64,000 nt of DNA, taken from NCBI GenBank assembly GCA_032622095.1, contig CP136069.1, positions 120,642,126-120,706,125 on the forward strand, given 5' to 3'. The notes under the pieces were generated by a model that searched no databases, was not told the DNA's origin, and saw nothing but the letters and a program-made list of their open reading frames with translations. Origin of the DNA: Siphonodentalium dalli (lineage: Eukaryota > Mollusca > Scaphopoda > Gadilida > Siphonodentaliidae). The position numbers and the translations under genes are program-made. Below are positions 47,640 to 57,839 of this stretch, piece by piece (positions within the stretch are counted from its first letter, which is position 1; every line of letters begins with the position of its first letter).

Positions 47640-49350
47640 TCGTGTTATTCGTGAAAGACCCACCGAGATCAAGCTCACCACAGGTGGAGTCCTATTTCAT
47701 AAAGGAGACCCTTATGCCAAACCTTATCAAAAGCTTTGCTAACATCACAAAATACACATCTAATTTCTTTACCTTAATCGAGAGAATCTGCAATATGATC
47801 GTAAATATCAGTAAGTTGGAATACAGTCGAATCACCTTTAACGAAGCCGGACTGAAATCTTGATATAAGTTAATTCGTTGTTAAAAACTCCCAAACCTTT
47901 TTATAAATACACTTCTCGAACACTTTGGACAAACAACTGAGCAACGAAACTGGTCTACAACATTTGACCGCTTCCAGACTTGGGGGGAAATGTGATTGTT
48001 CTAAGATTTTATTAAAACTTTTGGCTAAGGGTTAGCAAAGAGACTCCGAACAGTATTTCAGTGTTTTTGGACTAAAAAGATCTGGACCAGATGCCTTTGA
48101 TGGATTTACAGAATAAAGGGCCTCCTTTACATCTTCAGGGGTCAATTTGGTTGTTGATAGGTTAGGACGCCGAGCCAAGGATTAGCCGAGATGGAGGGAA
48201 CTGTTGCTGAATTTTCATTTACCGACGATATACCACAAAATTAGTTGTTAAAACATTCAGCTTTTTCTAGAGATGAAACCTGTATGTCATTACCATCCAA
48301 GATGGGGGGGGGGGGGTGTTTCACTACCACGTGAAAACATTAGTCGTTGTAGGGTATTCCACCAGGTGGACGTTTCACTGCTGTTGTTGAGAATGAGTTC
48401 TTGTTTCATGTTAAGATTTCACTTCGCTTGTCTTACTTCTGCAATTACTACATTTCTTTTGTTACGGTAATGTGACCAATCGGAATCAAGATTTGTGCGT
48501 TTAGCTTTTTTGTGAATTCTTCTCCGCTCCCTTATTAATTTATGGATGTTGCAGGTGAGCCACGGAGGATCAGTTGTGCGTATTGTTACGATCTTGTTTG
48601 GTATATATGAATGATTTCGTATGGTACAGTAGTTTTGCAGTTACGGAATTCGTCATGGAGTTAATGTTATCTCTATCAAGATCTTCTGAAGAGTTCCAGT
48701 CGTGAAAAGATTGATTCATGCTTTCACAATCAGCGAGATTATAGTTCCAAACAGTGCGTTTTAGTATACTTTTCGATCGGTTATTTCCGTATTTTAGAAT
48801 GACGTTTACTGGACAGTGATAATACTGTGATATCGTTTCATGTCAGCGTGGAAAGGATCTAGAACAGAACGGTCTGCGACTTTAGATTTTATGATCTGCT
48901 TGAAACCACATACGCTACTTAAGTTATGAATGTGACTTTCATTAAAGTCACCTGCTATTAGCATTTCAATTCCGTTATCGCGAGCACTATTGACAGATGT
49001 CTCGACATTGTGCCAAATCGACGCTGGGGAATTGGGTGCGCGATACAAACAGCCGACGAGAAGTCGTTTAGGGTGGGTTAACTCGACCCATGCGGATTCT
49101 ATGTTGGAATTATTTGAATCGTCACGATGTTTGAGGCTGATTGAGTCGCGAACAAATATAGCAACTCCCCCTCAAGTTTTGCCAACTCTATCATTTCTGA
49201 CCACTTAATTAAAGCCCTGCATGGTCAATTCTGAATTATCCACAGAAGAACTTAACCAAGTTTAAGTAAACATACACACGTCATATTCTGTAATTTCAGT
49301 ATATATTATATCTATTTTGTTACGTATACTTTGTGGGTTAAGCAAGATGG
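47640..49350 (-). pseudogene. LINE-C: CR1/Jockey-type endonuclease and first half of RT
   Basis: Minus strand. From about 49330: NPQSIRNKIDIIYTEITEYD, then TWLSSSV, VRNDRVGKT-stop-GGVAIFVRD, RLLVGCLYRAPNSPASIWHN and LIAGDFNES, the apurinic-type endonuclease of CR1/Jockey LINEs. The region where SDHCPV is expected reads YYHCPVNVIL after a frameshift. A linker with DPPWLTCNIHKLIRERRRIH leads to the RT start: LTPEDVKEALYSVNPSKASGPD, RPVSLLSCLSKVFEKCIY, FQSGFVKGDSTVFQL and FCDVSKAFDKVWHKGLLYE (motif A Asp present). Several stops (in the SLD/GKE, TTN/LIS and SLC/PLA contexts) make it a pseudogene. It ends just where LINE-B begins in the protein, so the two may be one split copy or two truncated copies of related elements. 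Confidence 0.88.
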
Positions 49351-50600
49351 GACAAGCACTATCGTGCAGAATAGACCAGTATGTACAAAAGTTTCAATCG
49401 CCATGTCGATAGCTTGAGCGGAAACGGCACTGTTAACACCTAACTTGCGGCCGGTTCCGTCATGTACGCAAATTCCAAAAAAAGGCACCGACCGCACCTC
49501 CCCTGGCTGACTGGCCACGGACATGGACATCATATCATGCAGCGAATACCCCTCTGCGTCCATTGGCGATCGGGCAAGTCGCTAGCTGTAGTGGAAGTGA
49601 ATAAATTGACCCATACGCTGCTGTCGAATTCACTATGTATCTACATAAAAACGCCGAATATAACACCCACCGACCGCACCGCCACCAGAGGATCGAGCGA
49701 GATTGTGCATGCATTATCGAGCAGAAAAGACCAGTATGTACCAAAGGTCCTATCCCAAAGTCGATAGCTTGATCGGAAACGGCACTATAAACCCTAACTT
49801 GCGCTGAAATGGTCATTTTCACCCCCTTTCATTCAGTTGGGTACCAGCTTTTTAAAACTTTCAGTTGGGTACCCAGCTTTTATAAAAATTTACATTTGGG
49901 TACCCAGCTTTATGAAACCAGTCGATCTGCAGTACCTATGTCCTATGCATACAATTCCTCTCCGCTATTATTTTCAAGCATCGTGACGAATTTACATCGT
50001 AATTCATATATAAATACGTATTCACACATTTAACAGGTTAATTTCGCAATCAAGTGACGACAATCACTAATTAAATCACGCTATGTGTGAGATTTCATAC
50101 CCAAATGTAAATTTTACAAAAGCTGGGTACCCAACTGAAAATTAATAAAAGCTGGGTACCCAACTGAAGGAAGGGGGTGACAGTGACAATTTCAGGCTAA
50201 CTTGCGGCCGGTTCCGTCAGGTACGCAAAATCCAAAATGGCACCGACCGCACCTACCCTGGCTGCCTGACCACGGAAATGGATCATATCATGAAGCGAAT
50301 ACCCCAGCGTATCCATGGCCGATCAGGCAAGCCGATAGCTTAGCGGAAGTGAATAAATTGTATCATACGCTGCTGTCGAATTCGCAATGAATGTATGCAC
50401 AACGGGGACCGAACGTAATGGTGCATGCTTATCGTGCAGAGTACACCTGTATGTACCAAAGTTACAAACACCAAGTCGATAGCTTGAGCGGCCGTCAGGT
50501 ACGCAAAGTACATATCATGCAGCGAATACCCCTCTACATCCATATCCGATAAGGCAAGCCGATGGCTTAGCGGAAATTAATAAATAAACCCACACACGGC
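49351..50600 (+). repeat. satellite S2 (~350-bp monomers), block 1
   Basis: Recurring landmarks in order are: GCGGAAACGGCACTGTTAAC, 'taacttgcggccggttccgtcaggtacgcaaa', 'ggcaccgaccgcacc', 'catatcatgcagcgaatacccc', 'cgatcgggcaagtcgctagc', 'cgctgctgtcgaattcgcaatgaatgta', 'ccgaacg(a/t)gat', 'gtgcatgc.ttatcgtgcaga' and 'tgtaccaaagtt'. The copies of the GATC(G/A)GGCAAG word are ~350 bp apart once the 393-bp MITE at 49804-50196 is removed. Several ~60-100-residue frames run through it on both strands. Because they reflect the repeat and differ between copies, I do not call genes. Confidence 0.8.
49794..50206. mobile_element. Mutator-like MITE, copy 1
   Basis: The direct repeat CTAACTTGCG at 49794-49803 and 50197-50206 (10 bp) flanks a 393-bp element. 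The ends are ~105-bp inverted repeats: CTGAAAT(G/T)GTCAnTnTCACC, CCCTT(T/C)CnTTCAGTTGGGTACC, repeated AGTTGGGTACCCAGCTTTT and ACATTTGGGTA. Long inverted ends plus a 9-11-bp duplication are typical of Mutator-like elements. There is no coding capacity. It interrupts an S2 monomer at the sequence CCTAACTTGCGG, which is intact in other monomers. Confidence 0.85.
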
Positions 50601-50603
50601 TCA

Positions 50604-50999
50604 GGGACGTGGCTAGAGGGTGTCCGTTGGGGTGTCCGCCTTGGGAAATTACAACTGCAGCCCCCTTGAATCGGAATCAGACCAAACACAAGTTTTGCAT
50701 AATTCCATTTGTACCCCCCATTGCACCTCAGCGCTCAGGCCTAATATCAAATATCTTCATAAACCTTGGTTCTATATTCCCGGCATGAGAACATTCAGAT
50801 ATTTTAACCTGAAATTTGCATAAATCCTAACATCTAGTGGTCTAACTCCAGACAAGTGCACACGGCTACGGACAAGAGACCAGGGCACACTGGGCCGACC
50901 AGTGTTGTTCGGCCTGGTGTGAGAACATTTTGAAAACGATACAAGAAAATCGCAAATCCTAGCATCTAGACTGGCCTCAACTGAAGCTTTCCTAGTGTT
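50604..50999 (+). mobile_element. dispersed repeat R1, copy B (truncated by duplication junction)
   Basis: Begins GGACGTGGCTAGAGGGTGTCC and follows the R1 order to CTTTCCTAGTGTTG, where the tandem-duplication junction cuts it. Poly-C tracts are only 5-6 long here, against 9-14 in copy A. Confidence 0.85.
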
Positions 51000-51000
51000 G

Positions 51001-52584
51001 AGCGGAAACGGCACTGTTAACACCTAACTTGCGGCCGGTTCCGTCATGTACGCAAATTCCAAAAAAAGGCACCGACCGCACCTCCCCTGGCTGACTGGCC
51101 ACGGACATGGACATCATATCATGCAGCGAATACCCCTCTGCGTCCATTGGCGATCGGGCAAGTCGCTAGCTGTAGCGGAAGTGAATAAATTGACCCATAC
51201 GCTGCTGTCGAATTCACTATGTATCTACATAAAAACGCCGAATATAACACCCACCGACCGCACCGCCACCAGAGGATCGAGCGAGATTGTGCATGCATTA
51301 TCGAGCAGAAAAGACCAGTATGTACCAAAGGTCCTATCCCAAAGTCGATAGCTTGATCGGAAACGGCACTATTAACCCTAACTTGCGCTGAAATGGTCAT
51401 TGTCACCCCCTTTCATTCAGTTGGGTACCAGCTTTTTAAAACTTTCAGTTGGGTACCCAGCTTTTATAAAAATTTACATTTGGGTACCCAGCTTGATGAA
51501 ACCAGTCGATCTGCAGTACCTATGTCCTATGCATACAATTCCTCTCCGCTATTATTTTCAAGCATCGTGACGAATTTACATCGTAATTCATATATAAATA
51601 CGTATTCACACATTTAACAGGTTAATTTCGCAATCAAGTGACGACAATCACTAATTAAATCACGCTATGTGTGAGATTTCATACCCAAATGTAAATTTTA
51701 CAAAAGCTGGGTACCCAACTGAAAATTAATAAAAGCTGGGTACCCAACTGAAGGAAGGGGGTGACAGTGACAATTTCAGGCTAACTTGCGGCCGGTTCCG
51801 TCAGGTACGCAAAATCCAAAATGGCACCGACCGCACCTACCCTGGCTGTCTGACCACGGAAATGGATCATATCATGAAGCGAATACCCCAGCGTATCCAT
51901 GGCCGATCAGGCAAGCCGATAGCTTAGCGGAAGTGAATAAATTGTATCATACGCTGCTGTCGAATTCGCAATGAATGTATGCACAACGGGGACCGAACGT
52001 AATGGGGCATGCTTATCGTGCAGAGTACACCTGTATGTACCAAAGTTACAAACACCAAGTCGATAGCTTGAGCGGCCGTCAGGTACGCAAAGTACATATC
52101 ATGCAGCGAATACCCCTCTGCATCCATATCCGATAAGGCAAGCCGATGGCTTAGCGGAAATGAATAAATGAACCCACACACGGCTCAGGGACGTGGCTAG
52201 AGGGTGTCCGTTGGGGTGTCCGCCTTGGGAAATTACAACTGCAGCCCCCTTGAATCGGAATCAGACCAAACACAAGTTTTGCATAATTCCATTTGTACCC
52301 CCCCATTGCACCTCAGCGCTCAGGCCTAATATCAATTATCTTCATAAACCTTGGTTCTATATTCCCGGCATGAGAACATTCAGATATTTTAACCTGAAAA
52401 TTGCATAAATCCTAACATCTAGTGGTCTAACTCCAGACAAGTGCACACGGCTACGGACAAGAGACCAGGGCACACTGGGCCGACCAGTGTTGTTCGGCCT
52501 GGTGTGAGAACATTTTGAAAACGATACAAGAAAATCGCAAATCCTAGCATCTAGACTGGCCGCAACTGAAGCTTTCCTAGTGTT
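51001..52584 (+). repeat. 1584-bp tandem duplication, copy 2
   Basis: Second copy. At the junction (near 51000) the R1 sequence CCTAGTGTTGA switches to S2 sequence TTGAGCGGAAACGG. Both parental sites contain TTGA, a 4-bp microhomology. At 52584 the R1 sequence runs on normally into its next part (TGTTGAAATTTC), so copy 2 keeps the original right flank. Confidence 0.93.
51378..51790. mobile_element. Mutator-like MITE, copy 2 (by duplication)
   Basis: Same element and same 10-bp flanks, 1584 bp downstream. It was copied by the tandem duplication, not by transposition, since flanks and site are identical. Confidence 0.85.
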
Positions 52585-53270
52585 GAAATTTCAAATCTCA
52601 TACTCCCCATCAGGTTGGAAAATTATACGATGACCATTTCAGTCCACAAGTTTGACCAGATGTAGTAAAATAATGTTTTGTTAAACTAATAACAGTTTTA
52701 TATTGGCCACGGGGGAGGGATAATGACACACCAGGCCGACTATGGTTCGACCTGGTGTGCGAAAATCGCAAAATTCTAGCATCTAGACTAGCATCAAGCC
52801 TTCCTAGAGTTGGAAATTTCAAACACTTAGGTTGAAAAATTTCCAACTGATGACAATTCCAATGACAATGTTGACCATATGTATGACAATATTGTTTTCT
52901 TAGATTAACTAGCAGTATTCGACTGGCCACGGAGGAGGGACCAGGACACAAGCTTTTCAAGTGTTGGACATTTCCAACCTTTCACCCCCCTAAGGTTGGA
53001 AAATTTCCAACTGATGACCATTTCAGTCCAAAAGTTTGACAAAAAAATAGGAAAATATGAAAATATTGGTCCAAAAACAATTACCCCCCCCCCCACCCCC
53101 CCCCCAATATATTGTTTGAAAATAAACTACAAGAACATTTTCAACCTATTGATGGTGTGAATTTTCCAACTAATGTTTTGGCAGGTATGAAATTTCCAAC
53201 TGTTGAAAATTTTGAACAAAGTTGGGCGGGGGGGGGTGAGACACCATCCAAACCCCCTGTCGCCATGTCT
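52188..53270 (+). mobile_element. dispersed repeat R1, copy C
   Basis: The most regular copy: GGACGTGGCTAGAG to CTGTCGCCATGTCTC. It sits between S2 sequences (left flank AACCCACACACGG, right flank CACACTGCTGCTGAATTC) as if inserted in an S2 monomer. Its second half repeats the motif GGTTGGAAAATTTCCAACTG and contains interrupted poly-C (53084-53105) and poly-G tracts. No transposase frame. Confidence 0.8.
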
Positions 53271-53720
53271 CTCACACTGCTGCTGAATTCGCTATGAATG
53301 TACGCAAAAACGCCGAAAATAACACCTGCCGACCGCACCGCCACCGGTGAACCGAGCGAGATGGCGCATACATTATCGTACACAATACACCTGCGTGTAC
53401 CAAAGTTCCATCCCCAAGTCGATAGCTTGAGTGAAAACGGCACTGTAAACCCCTAACTTGCGGACGGTTCCGTCAGGTACACAACATCCAAAACGGCACC
53501 GTGGGCGTTCAGACAAGTAGACACAACTGTCGAATTCGTGATGGATGTACGCAAAACCACAGAGAAAACACCCAACGATTGCACCGCTACCAGGGGACCG
53601 AACGAGATGTGGCATTCATTTTCTTGCAGAATATACATTTATGTACCAAAGTTCCAATCCTCAAGTCGATAGCTTCAGTGAAAACGGCACTATTAACCCC
53701 TAACATGCGGACGGTTTCGT
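53271..53720 (+). repeat. satellite S2, block 3
   Basis: S2 landmarks resume: CTGCTGAATTCGCTATGAATGTACGC, 'gaccgcaccgccacc', 'accgagcgagatggcgcat', 'tgtaccaaagttcca' and 'cggacggttccgtcaggtac'. There are roughly 1.3 divergent monomers, ending at the Mutator-like element. Confidence 0.75.
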
Positions 53721-55550
53721 TTGGTACAAAGGGCGCAGGGCGTTTCGGCACGTGGACGTTTCGGCACCTGGTTTTCTGGACGTTTCGGCATCTGGATTTT
53801 CGGCACTTATTTCATTTTCTTTTCTTTTCATATATAATATTGTCTTTGATGTTGCATTTATATTTCGCCGTTTGTTGTGATTCGGTAGTACATACTGAAG
53901 CTTGTTTACACAGTCCAGTGGATGCGACATTGAAAGCAAATGTTCGCCGTGTGTTGTACGTCCTTTGGACCTTTGGTGGTTATCACTTTCCATAATAACT
54001 GAAGTATGTCAACCGATTGGGAGATAATGTCAGAGAGTTCTTTATCTTGGTGGCCTTTTATATGCACAATGGAGGAAACGGGTTTCCTCATATTAGTCAA
54101 TCAATCTCGATGCCAATGGCCCAGAATTTGATGTTATTAAGCAGTTTTTTACTCAACTCCTTGTTTGACTTTCTAAAAGGCTTTCTGGTTCACCTGCCAG
54201 TGCTTTACGCTGGCTATTTCTCAGTCATTCTAGGTGAGGGGACGCCTATCCCAACAGACATGTTACCTGGTCTGACAGCCACTTACCTATAATGGTTGCA
54301 CATATTATTGGGCCAGAGTAGGCACATAATTATACCCCACAACATCATGGCTTTTTTCTGTTCGGCAAAATTACATCCATACTGCATGGTTTAAAATGAA
54401 ATTGTCGTGCCGCATGATTAAGTAACATGTTTATTAACCAAGTTTATCACAATGTGATACCTTTACAGAAGAGCAGAGAATAATGTCCGAGATATATTTG
54501 AAAAATCAACTTTTGTACCACATATTGTGGACATTTTGCAAGTCAGCTTGAGTATATTTTTCTAAAATCAGTGTGACGCATCTAAGACGGATCAAAACAA
54601 TAAACACAAAAGATAGTTCAATTTTACTTTACTGTTTTCAAATAAACGCTCTTTATTGCTACCATATCAGGAATAGACATGGAACGCTCTTTTCTGGTCC
54701 TTGCCGTGCACATAGCTATTTGTTTGGGACCAAACACTAATGTTGTTTCAGTCAGCATATAACCAGAAGGGATACATTCATCACTTTCTGCGGAAGGTGC
54801 TTTCCTTGCCGTTTCTGCCAGCCGAGCAAATAACTCCGACTTTCGACTACCTCAGTGGCCTCGTCGATGCCAATTCAACTAAGCTCAAACAAGTCATGCG
54901 CTACGTCAGCGACCTTGGATAGACGGCCCAGTGTTCGACGTCAACTGCTGGAGTGTGTATATGTGTAGCGTCCGTATCAACAACGACGTTGAAGGATTGT
55001 ACAACGCACTGAACTCCAGAGTCTCCATCAGAGGTCAGGTGCCCTTTTATTTGCTGATTGAAGAGCTGTACCTTGATTGGAACTGTTATCCGAAGCGAAG
55101 ATTTTCCGAAACCAGCGAAGGACATCCAGCGAGACACAGGCGAAGTTGTTTGACTTATGGTTCCGTAACGCAGAGAGGCGCATCTATGCAACTTCACTCC
55201 TAGAAGCTAATGTCGGCTTGTATGTCCTCACCTAGAGACATTGTTCATAACATGTTGTGTTAATCCGATCAGCATTCTTTCTTTAGCATTGGATGACTTG
55301 TGCTCTTGATATGTTCACCATCGTTACCATTCGTTCCACCAAGTGTTCATTTTTGTTTTATCACATTTTATTGAAATAAAGAATAAAACAAAAAATGTAG
55401 TCTTCACTCATAATTTCGTTGGTCTGAAAATTAGCAGGCGCCGAAAAATCCAAAGTGCCGATAATTCAGGTGCCGAAACGTCCAGGTGCCGAACGGCAAC
55501 CACAGGGGCCGAAATGTCCACGTGTCGAAACGTCTAGCATTCGGTACAAA
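53721..55550 (+). mobile_element. Mutator-like element with minisatellite ends and transposase remnant
   Basis: S2 sequence is interrupted from 53731 to 55540. The flanks are an imperfect direct repeat, TTTGGTACAAA (ending 53730) and TTCGGTACAAA (ending 55550), about 10 bp. The left end GCAGGGCGTTTCGGCACGTGGACGTTTCGG aligns in inverse with the right end (GACGTTTCGACACGTGGACATTTCGG on the minus strand). Both ends are short arrays of a ~16-bp unit CGTTTCGGCACCTGGA. Inside is the 3' part of a Mutator-type transposase gene (54740-55203) with a polyadenylation signal AATAAA at 55375-55380. A 10-bp target duplication and the transposase type agree. Confidence 0.8.
54740..55203 (+). pseudogene. Mutator-like transposase, C-terminal fragment
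   Basis: Two frames joined by a 1-nt shift near 54915. The first (54740-54922) reads through GYIHHFLRKVLSLPFLPAEQ, ITPTFDYLSG and LKQVMRYV. The second resumes at WIDGPVFDVNCWSVYMC and INNDVEGLYNALNSRV, then RGQVPFYLLIEELY. The order LPFLPA - (T)WI - W.VY - NNDVEG - N is the C-terminal signature of MULE-type transposases, following the catalytic domain, which is not visible here. The preceding TTGTTTCAG could be a splice acceptor or just coding. It ends with TAG at 55201-55203. Its position between matching minisatellite ends indicates it belongs to the surrounding element. It is inactive as it stands. Confidence 0.78.
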
Positions 55551-55735
55551 ACATCCAAAACGGAACCGACCGCACTTCCCCGTGCTGCCTCACCACGTAA
55601 ATGGACATATCATGCAGCGAATACCCCTCTGCGTCCGTGGGCAATCGGACAAGTCGCTAGCTGGAGCGAAAGTGTGAATCAAATAGAAAAAAACTACAAA
55701 AGGCACCGACCCTTGCTGTCTGACAACGTAAATTG
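55541..55735 (+). repeat. satellite S2 fragment, plus orientation
   Basis: After the Mutator-like element S2 resumes: GGTACAAAACATCCAAAACGG, 'accgaccgcacttcccc', 'catatcatgcagcgaatacccc' and 'caatcggacaagtcgctagc'. It then decays. Confidence 0.75.
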
Positions 55736-55899
55736 ACCGATGAAAACATAAAATGATGAAGCACCAGTTTCAAGGACAATAATTCAAAAGCACATAACTG
55801 TTTATTGTGTCGAAGATGTTCCACGGAGACATTTCCTTATCAAGCATGCACAAATATGTTATAAAGCAACATGCTTCAAGTCACTATTTTTGTCCCGTG

Positions 55900-56600
55900 G
55901 GTAGTGACATCAGCAGCACCAAATGGGTTAATGTATTCACTTTCGCTACAGCTAGCGACTTGCCCGATCGCAAATGGACGCAGAGTGTATTGGCTGCATC
56001 ATATGATGTCCATTGCCGTAGTCAGTCAGCCGGGGTGGTGCCTTTTTATTTTATTTTGCCCACCTGACGGAACCGTCGCAAGTTATGGGTTAACAGTGAC
56101 GTTTCCGCTTGAGCTGTCGACTTGGAGATTGGGACTTTGGTACATAAGGGTCTATTCTGCACAATAATGCATGCCCATCTCGCTTGGCCCCTGGTGCATG
56201 GTGGTGCGGTCGGCGGGTGTTATTTTCGAAATTTTTGCGTACATTCATAACGAATTCGACAGCAGCGAATATGTTAATTTATTCACTAACCGTTACAGCT
56301 AGCGACTTGCCCGATCGCCCATGGACGGACGCAGAGGGGTATTCTCCGCATAATATTTTATCCATTTCCGTGGTCAAGCAGCCAGGGGAGGTGCGGTCGG
56401 TGCCTTTTTGGATTTTGCATATCTGACGGAACCTGCCGCAAGTTAGTGGTTAACAGAACCGTTTCCACTCAAGCTATCTACTTGTGGATTGGAACTTTGG
56501 TACATACAGGTGTATTCTGCCTGATATTTCCTGCCCCATCTCGCTCGGGTCTCTGGAGAGGTGCGGTCTGGTGCGGTCGGTGCGGTCGGCCTTTAGTAGG
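55900..56600 (-). repeat. satellite S2, inverted block
   Basis: The same landmarks appear in reverse orientation: GCTAGCGACTTGCCCGATCGC at about 55952 and 56299 (spacing ~347), 'acggaacc.tcgcaagtta', 'gtttccgcttgagct', 'ctttggtacat' and 'aacgaattcgacagcagcg'. About two monomers are present. The orientation switch lies in the unassigned 55736-55900 interval. Confidence 0.8.
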
Positions 56601-57839
56601 GCCCATGTATACATATAACCAGATTTGCATTTATCATGCAGATTTGCATTTATCTGGCGAGGTCCAATTCGACTTGGAGCCAATCTGGCTTTTATTCAAA
56701 GCAGAAAAATAGGATGTACAAGCTCGTAGGGAGTAGGTCAAATTGTGTCCATATCACAATTCTAGTGCGTTTTATGCAATTCCTTAGCATAACTTAGAAT
56801 TTTTTTTTAAATCCCGACAGCGGAATCTATCAGAAACACATTTGTATTGAAATCACTGGCGTATATCCGTTGAAAATACGTGAAAATCAAACGAAACGAG
56901 GGGCGGTGATCACAAACAATGGCACATCGAGCTAGCAGTGCATGTCAACGAGGGCTATCAGTGTCGCATTCTTTTTACATGGTAAGTTATATGTGGGTAT
57001 ATATTGGTGGAGGTTTTATAAAGGGGTTAAACTACAAGGAATGACTCACCCCTCATCAAATAGCTAAACAATTGATCCAGAATGGTAAATATGTGGGTTT
57101 AAAATACGAAAGTTCGAAGGTTCAAATACGTCGATACTCAATGCTGGTGAAACATAAAAGTACCAATTTAGTCGAAATTATTGCAATATTTCCTTTGAAA
57201 CTCGTGATATATGAGAGTCAGTTCCATGTAAATTGGATGCAAATTAATTTTCTACATTTGAAAATTCGTCTGACATTGAACAAGTGTGTGGACATCCGTC
57301 CATGTATAACCCGAAATCCACGCAAACTATATATAACTCATTGATCTTTCGACACACAAACCCACCCAGTGATGACATACATACATCATTCCAACCATCC
57401 ATGCTTACATGCAATACTACATATACATACTGTAACGTATGATAGTAAACAAATATAAAACAAACTGTAGGGCCAACTCATATGAATGCTCATATATTGT
57501 TTGAATTCCATAATTTTGGGAAAAACAGAATGCACAGCACCCACATGCAACATTTGATGGAATAACTAGAGACATCATACCATTAATTAGAATGAGAACA
57601 TCTTGATAAAGTATGTACAATACCATGAAGTTATTCTAAGGGGCCAAGAGAAATGTCGCCAAGGTGCTACAATGTTCTATATTAGTCTAGATGGTGCTGA
57701 GGGGTAGGTGTCGCACATCGGGGAATTTGTGAGACCATCATTTTCTTATGGGAAAATTACTCTAGCTTTAGAATTCAGAGGGCGCCGAGCCGAAACAGGT
57801 GACAAACTATCGATTTTTGCTATGTTTCATAGTAGGCGA
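56601..57839. other. non-coding, no supported feature
   Basis: Anonymous AT-rich sequence. A short duplication, (G)ATTTGCATTTATC, occurs near 56622-56655. No gene was recognised. Confidence 0.5.

Larger units (their letters stand above)
49417..51000 (+). repeat. 1584-bp tandem duplication, copy 1
   Basis: Contains S2 monomers, the Mutator-like MITE and R1 copy B. Every landmark recurs exactly 1584 bp downstream (for example 49462/51046, 49809/51393, 50202/51786). Differences are scattered single bases, such as CTGTAGTGG/CTGTAGCGG (49591) and TCATTTTCACC/TCATTGTCACC (about 49814). Confidence 0.95.

Noticed and set aside
49462..52184. Paired 60-101-residue frames on both strands of S2 and its duplicate
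   Set aside because: Duplicated with the 1584-bp block, overlapping on opposite strands and not preserved in the other S2 monomers.
53501..53995. 164-codon plus-strand open frame
   Set aside because: It starts in satellite S2 and runs through the minisatellite end of the Mutator-like element; no domain or protein-like pattern.
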